DNA of 64,000 nucleotides from Legionella sp. (GCA_030680075.1 JAUXWR010000025.1:1-64000), one strand, 5' to 3'; shown: positions 1-9,498, counted from the stretch's first letter. Notes: a model not told the origin generated them from the letters alone. Made by a program: numbers and translations.

Positions 1-175
1 TGTGCCGCATCAAAGCCCCAGCGACAGAAAATCTATCACTCCAAAAGAAGGTACGGGCTTTAATGGCAAGTTGCTGGTTATCAAAGATAGAATCGCCGCG
101 CCTAATGCTTTCTTTTCGAAGAAAAGAGAGCGGGATATGAATGAAATGAATTTGGAAAAGCATTTTTTGGTATAA
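1..175 (+). CDS. 3' end of an unidentified protein gene (truncated by window edge)
   Basis: An open frame enters from the left edge (first complete codon at base 2) and ends at TAA 173-175, giving 57 visible residues. I do not recognise a family. The visible part is hydrophilic and rich in Lys, Arg, Ser and Asp/Glu, with no membrane segment. Its last residues (MNEMNLEKHFLV) are charged, with a hydrophobic end, which resembles C-terminal Dot/Icm translocation signals of Legionella; that is only a resemblance. It is followed directly by the palindromic repeat region. It could also be a chance open frame, since the start lies outside the window. Confidence 0.45.
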   Translation, partial: VPHQSPSDRKSITPKEGTGFNGKLLVIKDRIAAPNAFFSKKRERDMNEMNLEKHFLV

Positions 176-178
176 AAG

Positions 179-376
179 AATCAAATGTAGCCCGGATTAG
201 CGTTAGCGTAATCCGGGAAAATGCGCTACTCCGGAACACAGAGATCCCGGATTACGCTGGCGCTAATCCGGGCTACAACGGCTACGAATTACTGCAAAAA
301 AAATTTAGGCACATTACCTAATGCGAATTCGCAATTAACAAGAGTATTTTTTCACATTAACGTATCCTGATACAGA
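179..376. repeat. Palindromic repeat family A, copy 1, with a broken copy of the dacB 3' end
   Basis: Bases 179-353 are almost identical to 396-570 (offset 217). The core is an inverted repeat with 32-nt arms at 186-217 and 246-277 (30 of 32 positions pair by eye), and each arm is itself a near-palindrome around CCCGGATTA...TAATCCGGG. Bases 318-353 then match the last codons of dacB. Bases 351-376 continue with a match to dacB bases 644-669, so about 73 bases of the gene are missing in this copy. It reads as a tandem duplication that included the end of dacB and later lost an internal piece. No gene is seen between 176 and 534. Confidence 0.85.
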
Positions 377-395
377 GAGTGGTAATGAATGAAAA

Positions 396-570
396 AATCA
401 AATGTAGCCCGGATTAGCGTTAGCGTAATCCGGGAAAATGCGCTACTCCGAAACACCGAGATCCCGGATTACGCTGACGCTAATCCGGGCTACAACGGCT
501 ACGAATTACTGCAAAAAAAATTTAGGCACATTACCTAATGCGAATTCGCAATTAACAAGAGTATTTTTTC
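396..570. repeat. Palindromic repeat family A, copy 2
   Basis: Second member of the tandem pair. The inverted-repeat arms are at 403-434 and 463-494, and the copy runs into the intact 3' end of dacB from base 535. The hairpin lies just downstream of the dacB stop, so it may stabilise or terminate that transcript. No T-run follows it, so it is not a typical intrinsic terminator. Confidence 0.85.
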
Positions 571-1923
571 TTCGAGAGCTTTTGCCGTACTAATTGGCGT
601 ATTAATGCCATTGATAATGATAGAAAAAATAAACGTTTTATTATTCACATTAAGATATCCTGATAAAGAGGATACGTCATGCATTGTTCCTGTCTTTGCA
701 AACACCTTATTTGCAAGAATTGTCTTTTTCATTCTTTCTTTTAATGATCCAGATACACCTGCCTGGGGTAATGCATTAATAAAAATAGATTGCAGAGTTT
801 TATCATTATAGAGATTAGTCAAAAGCACACCAACTTGCTCTGCCGTAACGAGATTGTAACGAGCACCGGCTCCGTCGGTTAATTCAATTTGCTTCATATC
901 CATAGAGGTGTGCTCTGCTAAAACTTTTTTGATAGCAAAAGCCCCTTGCTTATATGAACCCTCGCCTGTCACTGCATAAGCAATTTGTTTATATAAACTA
1001 TTGGCATATAAATTATCTGACTCCTGTAGCATATGAGTTATTAATTGGGTTAAATTTTTTGACTTGAACGTCGCAATTACCGTCGCATCGTGCGGCGTAT
1101 TTCCGCTAATAATCCGGCCTTTTAGTAAAATATTGTTTTTAATCAATGTGTTTTTTATCACGCGCTTTGCAAGATAAACCGGATCGGGAACCGCCAATTT
1201 CATTATTTTTGGTTCTTTCGTTTCTGCTACACAACCAAACAACTTTAAGGTGTTACGCGACTCAATGGTAATATTCAAATTACAATGTTGCCTTTCTTGC
1301 TCTTTATTTACAGTAATCACTTGATTGATAATAGTCAGCCCCGTTTCATCTTTTTTGGGTCTGATTTTTACCGGTTTTCCCAGAGTTTTGGCGCTGATGA
1401 ACTCATAAGCCGCCGCGTTACCATTTAATATAACGGCGCTACTTGGTGCGGCATAATACCAACCCATGTCATCAAAAGAATCACCACCTGCGTAATAAGG
1501 AGGCTTAAAGTGAGAAGCATCAATTATGATATTTCCCTTTATTGTCTTTATTCCTCGTTTTTTAAGATTGAGTAATAAATCATTTAAATCACTAGTGGTT
1601 AGCGAGGGAGAACCACTAAAGGTTATATAAAAGTCCTGATTCTTTTGCGATAGGGTCGTTAAAAAAGTATACGTCGGTTTTAACTGATAGAGAGCTGCTG
1701 CTGCCGTAAATAACTTTGTACCACTGGCGGGAGACAATAGCTTATTTGCATTTTTACTAAAAATAACCTGCCCTGTTGTTGCATCTTTAACTAAAACGCC
1801 CACAATAGCATGGGGTAGTTGCTGCTCAATAAGTGTGTCTACCTTTGATGATAGCGGTTCTGAAGAAGCCATTTGGCAATAGAGACATGACACCAAAGTC
1901 CAGATGAAAAAATTACGTCTCAT
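535..1923 (-). CDS. dacB: D-alanyl-D-alanine carboxypeptidase/endopeptidase, PBP4 family (peptidase S13)
   Basis: Periplasmic serine peptidase that trims pentapeptides and cleaves D-Ala-mDAP cross-links in peptidoglycan. Numbered from the TTG at 1956, the family motifs are all present: SGTK at residues 78-81 with the nucleophilic serine, a later SDN (LQESDNLYANS) and a C-terminal KTG (FAKTGTMHDV). I place the start at ATG 1921-1923, not the upstream TTG, because an AAGGA lies about 8 nt upstream and the protein then begins with a clean signal peptide (MRRNFFIWTLVSCLYCQMASS). This gives 462 residues, normal for the family. It is the last gene after secA and mutT on the minus strand. Its last codons are duplicated downstream inside repeat family A. 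Confidence 0.92.
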   Translation of the reverse strand: MRRNFFIWTLVSCLYCQMASSEPLSSKVDTLIEQQLPHAIVGVLVKDATTGQVIFSKNANKLLSPASGTKLFTAAAALYQLKPTYTFLTTLSQKNQDFYITFSGSPSLTTSDLNDLLLNLKKRGIKTIKGNIIIDASHFKPPYYAGGDSFDDMGWYYAAPSSAVILNGNAAAYEFISAKTLGKPVKIRPKKDETGLTIINQVITVNKEQERQHCNLNITIESRNTLKLFGCVAETKEPKIMKLAVPDPVYLAKRVIKNTLIKNNILLKGRIISGNTPHDATVIATFKSKNLTQLITHMLQESDNLYANSLYKQIAYAVTGEGSYKQGAFAIKKVLAEHTSMDMKQIELTDGAGARYNLVTAEQVGVLLTNLYNDKTLQSIFINALPQAGVSGSLKERMKKTILANKVFAKTGTMHDVSSLSGYLNVNNKTFIFSIIINGINTPISTAKALEEKILLLIANSH

Positions 1924-1968
1924 GGGATAATCCTTAAAAGGGAGTATTTGGTTCAATCCTGACAGAAT

Positions 1969-2010
1969 GTCATGTCGAGCCTAACGAGACATCTCCCGGA
2001 TTCAGGAGAT
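1969..2010. repeat. Dispersed repeat family C overlapping the 3' end of mutT
   Basis: The segment TGTCATGTCGAGC...GAGACATCTCCC (1969-1997) is matched in inverted orientation at 9403-9433, between htpG and glnA. A short hairpin (ATCTCC...GGAGAT, 1991-2010) follows. The element encodes about the last 14 residues of the MutT protein, so it appears to have replaced or extended the original end of that gene. Confidence 0.6.
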
Positions 2011-2434
2011 CCTTCGCGCAAAAAGACCCGCTCTGGCTCAGAGCTCTCAATTTTTTAAGTTTGAGCAATTGGATAATTTTCTCATTTGCCTCGGGGAATT
2101 CGTAATCAGACAATTCTTCCAAATCAACCCAACGCAGATCAATCTGTGATTCAAGGCAAAGAGGTGTTCCTTGAAATTTATCAACACAATACACCAGCAG
2201 TGTTACTTTTTTTATGCCATAGGTGTGCTCTATTGTTGCTAGAAATTCAGCATCAAGAACCTGCAAACCCACTTCTTCCTTAACTTCTCTTTTAAGTGCT
2301 GCGAGAGCTTCTTCCTCATCCTCAAGCTTTCCGCCAGGAAACTCCCACTGCCCGCCGTGTGCAGCATGCAGTGGTCGTTGGGTAAGAAGAATTCGACCGT
2401 GAGCATCCGTGATGATTGCTACAGCTACCTTCAT
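1970..2434 (-). CDS. mutT: MutT-family Nudix hydrolase (8-oxo-dGTP diphosphatase)
   Basis: Cleans 8-oxo-dGTP from the nucleotide pool by hydrolysis to the monophosphate, preventing A:T to C:G transversions. The Nudix box is complete ([20 protein letters not shown] followed by EVGL, roughly residues 34-57), and the N-terminus [20 protein letters not shown] is MutT-like. Its ATG overlaps the secA stop codon (ATGA, 2431-2434), so the two are translationally coupled; a secA-mutT pair is common in gammaproteobacteria. The protein is 154 residues, about 20-25 longer than E. coli MutT. The extra tail (from about ALSQSGSF) looks unrelated to the fold and is largely encoded by a dispersed repeat. Confidence 0.93.
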   Translation of the reverse strand: MKVAVAIITDAHGRILLTQRPLHAAHGGQWEFPGGKLEDEEEALAALKREVKEEVGLQVLDAEFLATIEHTYGIKKVTLLVYCVDKFQGTPLCLESQIDLRWVDLEELSDYEFPEANEKIIQLLKLKKLRALSQSGSFCAKDLLNPGDVSLGST

Positions 2435-5124
2435 GCAATACGTCCGTGACAGCCTTTATATTTTTTACCAGAGCCGCAAGGACAAGGATCATTTCGACCT
2501 ACTTTTTGTTCGGTGCGTCGAAAAGTAGTTGGCATGCTGTCAGCATTCTCTTCATTCATTTCATCTTCATGCAAAAACTGCATTTTATGCACTTGTTCAG
2601 AACGACGCTGCTGTTCAACGGCATTGACGTCTTCTTCATTCTGAACTTGCACTGACGTCAATAAGCGAATGATGTCGTATTTTAATGTATCAAGCATCAT
2701 GGTGAATAATGAAAACGCTTCACGCTTATATTCCTGCTTTGGATCTTTTTGTGCGTAACCGCGCAAATGAATTCCCTGACGCAGATAATCCATAGCGGCT
2801 AAATGCTCACGCCAATGATTATCCATGGTTTGCAGGATTACTGATTTTTCAAATTGAGCCAATACTTCGCGTCCCGCCTGTTTTTCTTTTTCCTCATAAC
2901 GCTCACAACAGAGTTTATAAATTCTGTCCCGAATTTGTTCCGGCTGAATGTGATGATCTTCCTCAACCCATTGAGGAACATCCGCTTTGATTTGAAAATC
3001 TTCTGAAAGCGTTTGTGCAAGACCTTCGAGATCCCATTGATCTTCAAGGCTTTGAGGAGGAATATAACTATCAACCATTCCATAAATTACATCTTCACGC
3101 ATCGATTCAACCACGTCTTTAGGATCAGATTCAGACATAATCATGGCGCGTTGGCTATAAATTACCTTTCTTTGATTATTGGCAACGTTATCATAATCAA
3201 GTAACTGCTTACGAACATCAAAATGGTGACCTTCAAGCTTACGTTGGGCATTTTCAATAGCTTTGGTGACGAGACTATGTTCAATAGGCTCACCAGGCTT
3301 CATGCCTAAACGACGCATCATGGATGCGACACGCTCTGAGGCGAAAATTCGCATTAAGGTATCTTCCAATGAAAGATAAAAGCGGCTACTGCCTACATCA
3401 CCCTGACGACCGGCACGACCACGTAATTGATTATCAATACGACGGGACTCGTGGCGTTCTGAGCCAATGATTCTTAAACCACCGGCTTGCAATACCTCAT
3501 CATGACGTTTCTGCCACTCTTCTTTAGCCTCTTGACGCTGAAGATCCATTGCATCCTCAGGTAATGCACTGAGCATCGCAGCAAGGCTTCCGCCAAGCAC
3601 AATATCAGTTCCCCGACCTGCCATATTCGTTGCAATCGTTACAACACCAGGGCGCCCTGCTTCTGCAATAATCTGCGCTTCTTTCTCGTGGAATTTTGCA
3701 TTAAGTACCTGATGTTTGACGCCTGCCTTAGTGAGTAATTGACTAACTAATTCGGATGCTTCAATCGATGCTGTACCTACCAATACAGGTTGTTTTCGTT
3801 TGATACAATCTTTGACATCTTCAATAATAGCCTGATATTTATCTTGCTGAGTAAGGTACACCAAATCCGGTTCATCTTTACGACACATGGATTTGTTGGT
3901 GGGGATCACCACCACTTCAAGGTTATAAATTTGTTGAAACTCATAAGCTTCCGTGTCAGCAGTTCCTGTCATGCCTGACAATTTGTTATAAATCCTGAAA
4001 TAATTTTGGAAGGTAATAGAGGCTAATGTCTGATTTTCATGTTGAATGGAAACACCTTCTTTTGCCTCAATAGCCTGATGCAAGCCCTCAGACCAACGGC
4101 GACCCTGCATGGTGCGCCCTGTGTGCTCATCAACAATAACCACCTGGTTATCTTTAACAATATAATCGATATCGCGATGGAACATGGCGTGTGCTTTAAG
4201 CGCGGCATTGACATGATGCATCAACATGATATTACTGGCATGATATAAACTCTCGCCTTCAGCTAATAAATTAGCCTCTGCAAGCAATGCTTCGATGTGA
4301 AGGTGACCCTCTTCCGTCAAATGAGCTTGTTTTTGTTTTTCATCAATAATGAAATCACCGCCATCGCCCTCTTCTTCCTGCTTTGTGAGTTTGGGGATGA
4401 GTTTATTAACATTGACATATAATTCTGAACTGCCTTCAGCCGCACCTGAGATAATCAACGGGGTACGCGCTTCATCAATTAAAATTGAATCCACCTCGTC
4501 GACGATGGCAAAATTAAGCTCGCGCTGAACTTTATCTTCAATACTAAAGGCCATATTATCGCGCAGGTAATCAAAACCAAATTCATTATTGGTTCCATAG
4601 ACGATATCAGCGGCATAAGCCTGTTGTTTTTCGTTATGAGGCATATCCGGAAAAATTACGCCAACAGTGAGTCCTAAGAAATCAAATATAGGCTTCATCC
4701 ACTGACTGTCTCGTTTAGCGAGGTAATCATTCACGGTTACTACGTGAACTCCGCGACCGGTGATTGCATTAAGGTAGGCCGGCAAGGTAGAAGAAAGGGT
4801 TTTACCCTCTCCTGTACGCATTTCAGCAATATTACCTTCATGTAGCACCATGCCCCCAATCAACTGCACATCAAAATGCCTTAAGCCTAATGTGCGTACA
4901 GATACTTCACGCACAACTGCAAATGCTTCGGCAAGCAATTCGTCGAGAGACTCTCCTTGAGTATGGCGTTTTTGCAATTCTTGCGTTTTACCAGCCAATT
5001 GATTGTCATCAAGGGCTTGCATCAAAGGCTCGAATGCGTTGATGGACTCTACAACCTTCTCCATACGTCGCAGAGTACGTTCATTACGACTACCAAACAT
5101 TTTTTTAATCAACGTATTCAGCAT
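2431..5124 (-). CDS. secA: Preprotein translocase ATPase SecA
   Basis: Motor ATPase of the general secretory pathway. It couples ATP hydrolysis to movement of unfolded preproteins through SecYEG and cycles between cytosol and membrane. Visible features are Walker A MRTGEGKT (residues 102-109), the [19 protein letters not shown] region (Walker B and NBD1), the preprotein cross-linking domain, NBD2 with GRAGRQGD, a helical scaffold, and a C-terminal zinc/SecB-binding tail [19 protein letters not shown]. At 897 residues it matches the E. coli protein (901). A purine-rich AAGAGGA lies about 12 nt upstream of the ATG. It heads the secA-mutT unit. Confidence 0.98.
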   Translation of the reverse strand: MLNTLIKKMFGSRNERTLRRMEKVVESINAFEPLMQALDDNQLAGKTQELQKRHTQGESLDELLAEAFAVVREVSVRTLGLRHFDVQLIGGMVLHEGNIAEMRTGEGKTLSSTLPAYLNAITGRGVHVVTVNDYLAKRDSQWMKPIFDFLGLTVGVIFPDMPHNEKQQAYAADIVYGTNNEFGFDYLRDNMAFSIEDKVQRELNFAIVDEVDSILIDEARTPLIISGAAEGSSELYVNVNKLIPKLTKQEEEGDGGDFIIDEKQKQAHLTEEGHLHIEALLAEANLLAEGESLYHASNIMLMHHVNAALKAHAMFHRDIDYIVKDNQVVIVDEHTGRTMQGRRWSEGLHQAIEAKEGVSIQHENQTLASITFQNYFRIYNKLSGMTGTADTEAYEFQQIYNLEVVVIPTNKSMCRKDEPDLVYLTQQDKYQAIIEDVKDCIKRKQPVLVGTASIEASELVSQLLTKAGVKHQVLNAKFHEKEAQIIAEAGRPGVVTIATNMAGRGTDIVLGGSLAAMLSALPEDAMDLQRQEAKEEWQKRHDEVLQAGGLRIIGSERHESRRIDNQLRGRAGRQGDVGSSRFYLSLEDTLMRIFASERVASMMRRLGMKPGEPIEHSLVTKAIENAQRKLEGHHFDVRKQLLDYDNVANNQRKVIYSQRAMIMSESDPKDVVESMREDVIYGMVDSYIPPQSLEDQWDLEGLAQTLSEDFQIKADVPQWVEEDHHIQPEQIRDRIYKLCCERYEEKEKQAGREVLAQFEKSVILQTMDNHWREHLAAMDYLRQGIHLRGYAQKDPKQEYKREAFSLFTMMLDTLKYDIIRLLTSVQVQNEEDVNAVEQQRRSEQVHKMQFLHEDEMNEENADSMPTTFRRTEQKVGRNDPCPCGSGKKYKGCHGRIA

Positions 5125-5276
5125 GACCTTGATAATCCTCTTAAGAGTAGCGCATCAAAACCGCTTAATTTACTAGAATTTTTGGGAAATTACCACGCAT
5201 GAGATGATTTTTGTCAGTTTGCAAACTGTATGATGCAAATAATAGAGCGGATAGGTATAAAAGAAGGCTATATCGG

Positions 5277-6269
5277 TCATTCTGCTGGGCAAACGTCTTC
5301 TTGTTGTTGCAACAATAATAAAGCAGACTCAAGAGGAGCTGTTTGTTTAAGTTGTTGAGCCAAAATTAATTGCTCTTTCCATTTTTTTGCATTTGGTAAA
5401 CCATGTGCAAAATTCAAAACAGGCTTGATTAACACGCTTAAAGGCACACCTTGCTGAAACTGCACTAACGAGTAATCAATGTATTGCTGCATGATTTCAC
5501 TGCGGGTTTTAACGGGCACATCAGGATACAAGTGGTGATGAATATTACTTAACGCATAAGGATTACTGCAGGCCAGGCGTCCAATCATTACCCCATCAAC
5601 AAATTGCATGTGCTGTTGAACACCATCCAGCGTGTCAACATTGCCATTAATCACTACTGGCATTTGCGGAAATTCAGTTTTTATCTGGTAAGCATAATCA
5701 TAGTGTAACGGTGGGATAGTACGATTTTGTTTAGGGTTTAATCCATTAAGCCACGCCTTGCGAGCATGAACTATTAATTTATCGCATCCCGCGTCAACCA
5801 GTGAACGTACAAATGACTCAAAAAAAGAGTAACTATCCTGGTTATCAATGCCGATGCGTGTTTTTGCGGTCACGGGTATTGATACTGCATTTTTCATGGC
5901 ATTTATGCAACGCGCAACCTGTTCGGATTCAGCCATCAAGCAAGCACCAAACCGCCCAGCCTGCACTTTATCGCTAGGACACCCTAAATTGAGGTTTACT
6001 TCTGAAAACCCTTTATCTTCAGCAAGTTTTGCAGAGACTGCCAGCATCTCGGCATCAGCCCCCCCTAATTGTAAGGCCAAAGGGTGTTCAACAGGAGAGT
6101 ATAAGAGACTTCGCACGGGATTATTTTTAATGGCCCCCGTGGTCTGCATTTCTGTATATAATAAAGCGCGAGGGGCTACTAGCCGCATTAATACGCGGAA
6201 ATGGGTATATGTCCAATCGATCATGGGCGCGATTGACAGTGGTGAAATTAGAGCATCGACAGAAGACAA
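5277..6269 (-). CDS. dusA: tRNA-dihydrouridine(20/20a) synthase DusA
   Basis: FMN/NADPH-dependent enzyme that reduces uridine 20/20a in the tRNA D-loop. The DusA-type signature is clear: SIAPMIDWT near the N-terminus, LYTEMQTTGAI, LALQLGG, NLNLGCPSDKV with the catalytic cysteine at residue 97, KTRIGIDNQDSY, HARKAWLNGLNPKQNR and GVMIGRLACSNP. The AWLNGLSPKENR-like loop favours DusA over DusB or DusC. The longest frame starts at a TTG (6267-6269) with no convincing Shine-Dalgarno, and no in-frame ATG is seen before the conserved SIAPM segment. The true start is uncertain, but the protein (330 residues) has normal length. It stands alone on the minus strand, divergent from fis. Confidence 0.93.
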   Translation of the reverse strand: MSSVDALISPLSIAPMIDWTYTHFRVLMRLVAPRALLYTEMQTTGAIKNNPVRSLLYSPVEHPLALQLGGADAEMLAVSAKLAEDKGFSEVNLNLGCPSDKVQAGRFGACLMAESEQVARCINAMKNAVSIPVTAKTRIGIDNQDSYSFFESFVRSLVDAGCDKLIVHARKAWLNGLNPKQNRTIPPLHYDYAYQIKTEFPQMPVVINGNVDTLDGVQQHMQFVDGVMIGRLACSNPYALSNIHHHLYPDVPVKTRSEIMQQYIDYSLVQFQQGVPLSVLIKPVLNFAHGLPNAKKWKEQLILAQQLKQTAPLESALLLLQQQEDVCPAE

Positions 6270-6530
6270 ATTAGCAACACTTAAAGAATAAAGTTAAAAG
6301 TATAATGGATTTTAAATCCAGTTCAAAATTATATCACAATTTAATTATTTGAAGCTTTATGTAAAATAAATTCAACCAGAAATCGCTAACCCTCTGTAAA
6401 TATGGAAGAAATGCTCAATAATTACCTAGCTACGTCAGTAGATTATCAATTAACCTTCAGGTACAATTAAATTGCTTTCGTGCTATCGAAGGCATATTGG
6501 ACAGAATGATTTAACAAGAATAAGGAAGTT

Positions 6531-6830
6531 ATGATGAATGGTATTGATACACCAACCTCTTCTCAAACCACAAAACAGGAGCAGGGACTACAAGATCTGG
6601 TTTATAGTTTGGTAACGCGATTTCTCGCTGAAAACAAAAATAAATCTATTGATGACTTGTATGACATGATTCTTTCTGAAGTTGAGCCACCTCTGTTACA
6701 AGCTGTAATGGAGAAACGCCGTGGCAATCAACTACAAGCTGCAAAAATGCTTGGAATCAGCCGTGGTACTATCAGGAAAAAATTACAGCGTTATTTTGGA
6801 ACTAAATATTTCCGCTTAACTGACGAATAA
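6531..6830 (+). CDS. fis: Fis-family nucleoid-associated DNA-binding protein
   Basis: Small DNA-bending regulator. The C-terminal half carries the Fis helix-turn-helix: PPLLQAVMEKRRGNQLQAAK then MLGISRGTIRKKL (about residues 52-86), as in E. coli Fis and NtrC-type activators. The 99 residues match the family. Legionella encodes several Fis paralogues that control effector genes; which paralogue this is cannot be told from the sequence alone. A dusA-fis pairing is typical, but here dusA is divergent (in enterobacteria dusB precedes fis). AAGGAAG lies at 6522-6528. Two ATGs compete, 6531 and 6534, and the second has the better spacing. A strong terminator follows. Confidence 0.92.
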   Translation: MMNGIDTPTSSQTTKQEQGLQDLVYSLVTRFLAENKNKSIDDLYDMILSEVEPPLLQAVMEKRRGNQLQAAKMLGISRGTIRKKLQRYFGTKYFRLTDE

Positions 6831-6842
6831 TTTTGCCTATAG

Positions 6843-6873
6843 AAAAAAGGCTCGCTATGGCGGGCCTTTTTTT
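6843..6873 (+). terminator. Intrinsic terminator of fis
   Basis: Stem AGGCTCGC / GCGGGCCT (6848-6867, one G-T pair) flanked by an A-run before and a run of seven or more T after it, 13 bases past the fis stop. A partial copy without the long T-run (AGGCTCGCTATGGCGGGCTTT) occurs at 7183-7203 as part of the downstream duplication. Confidence 0.88.
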
Positions 6874-6889
6874 ATTGGGATTATACCAT

Positions 6890-7050
6890 TGGTGGGCACG
6901 TCGCTATCGCTCCTTTGCCCACCCTACGCATGGTGTTTTTCAGGTAATTTTTTATTGTTGCAGGTGGGCAAAAAAGCGACTCGACGTGCGATCACTAGTG
7001 CCCTTGTAGAGCGTAGGGTGGGCAAAGAAGCGATAGCGACGTGCCCACCA
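6890..7050. repeat. Palindromic repeat family B, copy 1 (long inverted repeat)
   Basis: Inverted repeat with 40-nt arms at 6890-6929 and 7011-7050; 39 of 40 positions pair by eye. The interior holds a degenerate third arm near 6962-6989. The arms contain GGTGGGCACGTCGC and its complement GCGACGTGCCCACC, shared with the repeats at 34745-35047. Open frames across it are repeat-derived and show no coding features. Together with 7051-7380 it fills the 507-base gap between the fis terminator and htpG. Confidence 0.85.
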
Positions 7051-7057
7051 CACCAAT

Positions 7058-7180
7058 CGTCTCTACACTGTCATCAACAATTTATTAACACGGCTTACAA
7101 AATCCAACATAATAGTCCACTCTGCAAATTGACTTTCCCGCAGGCGTTTAATCAAGGCATGTTCAGGATGATTTCAAATA
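7058..7180 (-). pseudogene. Duplicated, internally deleted fragment of the htpG 3' end
   Basis: Bases 7058-7105 match the htpG end at 7376-7423 with only a few changes. The match resumes after a skip of about 47 bases (AACATAATAGTCCACTCTGC here, 7471 onward in htpG), and again after a second skip of about 12 bases up to the block ending TTTCAAATA at 7180. The piece has no start and its frame is broken, so it is a dead copy. It lies between the two copies of repeat family B and belongs to the same tandem duplication (unit offset about 335 bases, also containing a partial copy of the fis terminator). Confidence 0.85.
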
Positions 7181-7219
7181 TAAGGCTCGCTATGGCGGGC
7201 TTTATTGGGATTATTCCAT

Positions 7220-7357
7220 TGGTGGGCACGTCGCTACCGCTCCTTTGCCCACCCTACGCATGGTGTTTTTCAGGTATTTTTTTGATTGTTGCACGATCAA
7301 TAGTGCTCTTTGTTAGAGCGTAGGGTGGGCAAAGAAGCGATAGCGACGTGCCCACCA
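7220..7357. repeat. Palindromic repeat family B, copy 2
   Basis: Second copy, with 40-nt arms at 7220-7259 and 7318-7357. It is preceded by the partial fis-terminator copy (7183-7203) and followed directly by the intact htpG end. Its loop is shorter than in copy 1. Because it sits just past the htpG stop, the hairpin may act on that transcript's 3' end. Confidence 0.85.
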
Positions 7358-7380
7358 CACCAATGAATGCTAAAACGTCT

Positions 7381-9264
7381 CTATACCGTCATCAACAATT
7401 TATTAACACGGCTTACAAAATCCGCCGGATTATCTAATTGACCGCCTTCAGCAAGAACTGCCTGTTCAAACAACATAACAGTCCACTCTGCAAATTGACT
7501 ATCATCTTGAATGCCATGCAAGCGTTTAATCAAGGCATGTTCAGGATTGATTTCAAATACAGGTTTGGAGCCAGGGAGTTGCTGTCCGGCTGCCTGAAGA
7601 ATGCGTTGCATTTCAAGTCCCATATCCTGCTCATCGGCTACAATACAAGCTGGTGAATCGGTTAAACGATTAGTGATGGTCACCTCTTTAACTTTATCGC
7701 CCAGTACCTCTTTGATTTGTTTAAGCATAGGGGCGAAAGATTTTTCCTGCTCTTTGACGTCAGTCGCATCTTCAGGCTCCAAATCAACTTTCCCTTTGCT
7801 GATTGACTGCAGTTTTTTGCCATCAAATTCGCTTAAATAACCAACGAGCCACTCATCAATGCGATCACTTAACAGTAATACTTCAATACCTTTCTTTCTG
7901 AAAATCTCAAGATGCGGGCTATGCTTGGCTGCATTATAACTGGAAGCCGTTATGTAATAAATTTTATCCTGTTTATCTTTCATGCGACCAACATAATCAG
8001 ACAAAGATACATCCTGCTTATCAGACTCGCCATGGGTTGTAGCAAATCTAAGAAGCTTTGCGATAGCGTCACGGTTGGCGAAATCCTCAACAGGCCCTTC
8101 TTTCAACACCAATCCAAATTCATTCCAAAAACGTTGATACGTTTCAGCGTCACTGGTACTCATTTTTTCAAGCATACTTAAAACACGTTTCGTGCAAGCT
8201 GCTTTAATTGCCTCTACTTGCTTATTGTCTTGCAAAATTTCGCGAGAAATATTTAAAGGTAAATCACTGGCATCAATAATCCCTTTAATAAAACGTAAAT
8301 AGCGTGGTAAAAACTGCACGGCTTCATCTAAAATAAATACACGTTTAACATACAGCTTTAAACCATGTTTAGACTCTTGTTGCCACATATCAAAGGGAGC
8401 ATGCCCCGGTACATAGAGCAAACTAATATAATCATGCTTGCCTTCAACATGATTATGCGACCAGGCTAATGGATCCTGATAATCGTGCGAAATATGCTTA
8501 TATAATTCTTTATATTCTTCATCGGTAATATCGGATTTGGGCATAGTCCAGAGAGCTGTTGCCTTGTTTACCGTTTCAAACTCCTGAGAACTTTCTTTCT
8601 CTGTGCCTTCTTCATCGCTTTTTTCTTTTTTCATCTCGATGGGCCAGCAAATATGATCAGAATATTTGGCGATAATACTTCGAATACGCCAATCACTGAC
8701 AAATTCTGTTTCGTCTTTCTTTAAATGAAGAATAATTTCGGTGCCCCGGCTTTGCAACTTCTCCTGGGCAATAGTAAATTCACCATCACCACTAGACTCC
8801 CAGACGATTCCTTCCTCAGGCTTAAGTCCTGCCCGGCGGCTTTTTACCGTTACTTTGTCGGCAACAATAAACGCTGAATAAAACCCCACGCCAAATTGGC
8901 CAATCAGGTGGGAATCTTTGCTGTTTTCACCAGTTAGGTGGCTTAAAAATTCTTTAGTACCGGATTTGGCTATAGTTCCAAGATTCTCAACTGCTTCATC
9001 CCAGTTCATCCCTATACCATTATCTTTAATAGAAATAGTGTTGAGTTTGTCGTTGCATTCAATAGTAATGTGCAGGTTTGAGTCGTTTTCATATAAAGAT
9101 GCGTTAGAAAGCGCTAAAAACCGTAGTTTATCTAATGCATCGGATGCATTGGATATGAGCTCGCGTAAAAAAATTTCTTTATTGCTGTATAAAGAGTGCA
9201 CCACCAGATGGAGCATTTGTTTGACTTCAGTCTGAAAACCCAGCGTTTGCTTTTTATTCGCCAT
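7381..9264 (-). CDS. htpG: Molecular chaperone HtpG (Hsp90)
   Basis: Cytosolic ATP-dependent chaperone of the Hsp90 family. The GHKL ATP-binding fold is clear: [15 protein letters not shown] (about residues 35-49), [20 protein letters not shown], and [11 protein letters not shown] with the lid glycines. These are followed by a charged linker ([14 protein letters not shown]), the middle domain and the C-terminal dimerisation domain ending VNKLLMTV. The length, 627 residues, is normal. A sigma-32-like promoter lies upstream (9355-9384). It is monocistronic, with repeat family B immediately downstream, and its 3' end has been duplicated at 7058-7180. Confidence 0.98.
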   Translation of the reverse strand: MANKKQTLGFQTEVKQMLHLVVHSLYSNKEIFLRELISNASDALDKLRFLALSNASLYENDSNLHITIECNDKLNTISIKDNGIGMNWDEAVENLGTIAKSGTKEFLSHLTGENSKDSHLIGQFGVGFYSAFIVADKVTVKSRRAGLKPEEGIVWESSGDGEFTIAQEKLQSRGTEIILHLKKDETEFVSDWRIRSIIAKYSDHICWPIEMKKEKSDEEGTEKESSQEFETVNKATALWTMPKSDITDEEYKELYKHISHDYQDPLAWSHNHVEGKHDYISLLYVPGHAPFDMWQQESKHGLKLYVKRVFILDEAVQFLPRYLRFIKGIIDASDLPLNISREILQDNKQVEAIKAACTKRVLSMLEKMSTSDAETYQRFWNEFGLVLKEGPVEDFANRDAIAKLLRFATTHGESDKQDVSLSDYVGRMKDKQDKIYYITASSYNAAKHSPHLEIFRKKGIEVLLLSDRIDEWLVGYLSEFDGKKLQSISKGKVDLEPEDATDVKEQEKSFAPMLKQIKEVLGDKVKEVTITNRLTDSPACIVADEQDMGLEMQRILQAAGQQLPGSKPVFEINPEHALIKRLHGIQDDSQFAEWTVMLFEQAVLAEGGQLDNPADFVSRVNKLLMTV

Positions 9265-9354
9265 TTAAATCTCCAATAAAACAATTAAAGATGAGAAACT
9301 TACCTTAAGGCTATTTCAGGTATTTTCGAGTAATTATGTAACCTTGTCAGTGAA

Positions 9355-9384
9355 TATATAGGCGAAATTAAAAATTTCAAGGGG
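9355..9384 (-). promoter_or_regulatory. Candidate heat-shock (sigma-32) promoter of htpG
   Basis: On the minus strand CCCCTTGAAA (with CTTGAA at 9376-9381) is followed after about 11-13 bases by CGCCTATATA (9355-9364), resembling the sigma-32 consensus CTTGAA-N13-17-CCCCATNT. It lies about 90-120 bases before the htpG ATG. The -10 match is partial, so this is a candidate. Confidence 0.5.
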
Positions 9385-9402
9385 TGTTTTATTAATTGGC
9401 GT

Positions 9403-9433
9403 GGGAGATATCTCGCTATGCTCGACATGACAC
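9403..9433. repeat. Dispersed repeat family C, second copy
   Basis: GGGAGATATCTCGC...GACATGACAC is close to the reverse complement of 1969-1997, with few mismatches. It lies in the 234-base gap between htpG and glnA, upstream of the htpG promoter. No gene is seen in the gap. Confidence 0.6.
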
Positions 9434-9498
9434 ACGCCCATGGATGACTCTACAAGGATTGAGTCAGTTCAAAATTCTTATCCCGAACTGACATTAAC

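Noticed and set aside
179..570. Repeated palindromes considered as a CRISPR array or insertion-sequence ends
   Set aside because: There are only two long copies with no short regular spacers, no transposase gene, and no target-site duplication that I can identify.
6889..7323. 144-codon open frame on the plus strand downstream of fis
   Set aside because: It runs through both family B palindromes and the dead htpG fragment; the protein sequence is just translated repeat (GTSLSLLCPPYAWCFSG appears twice).
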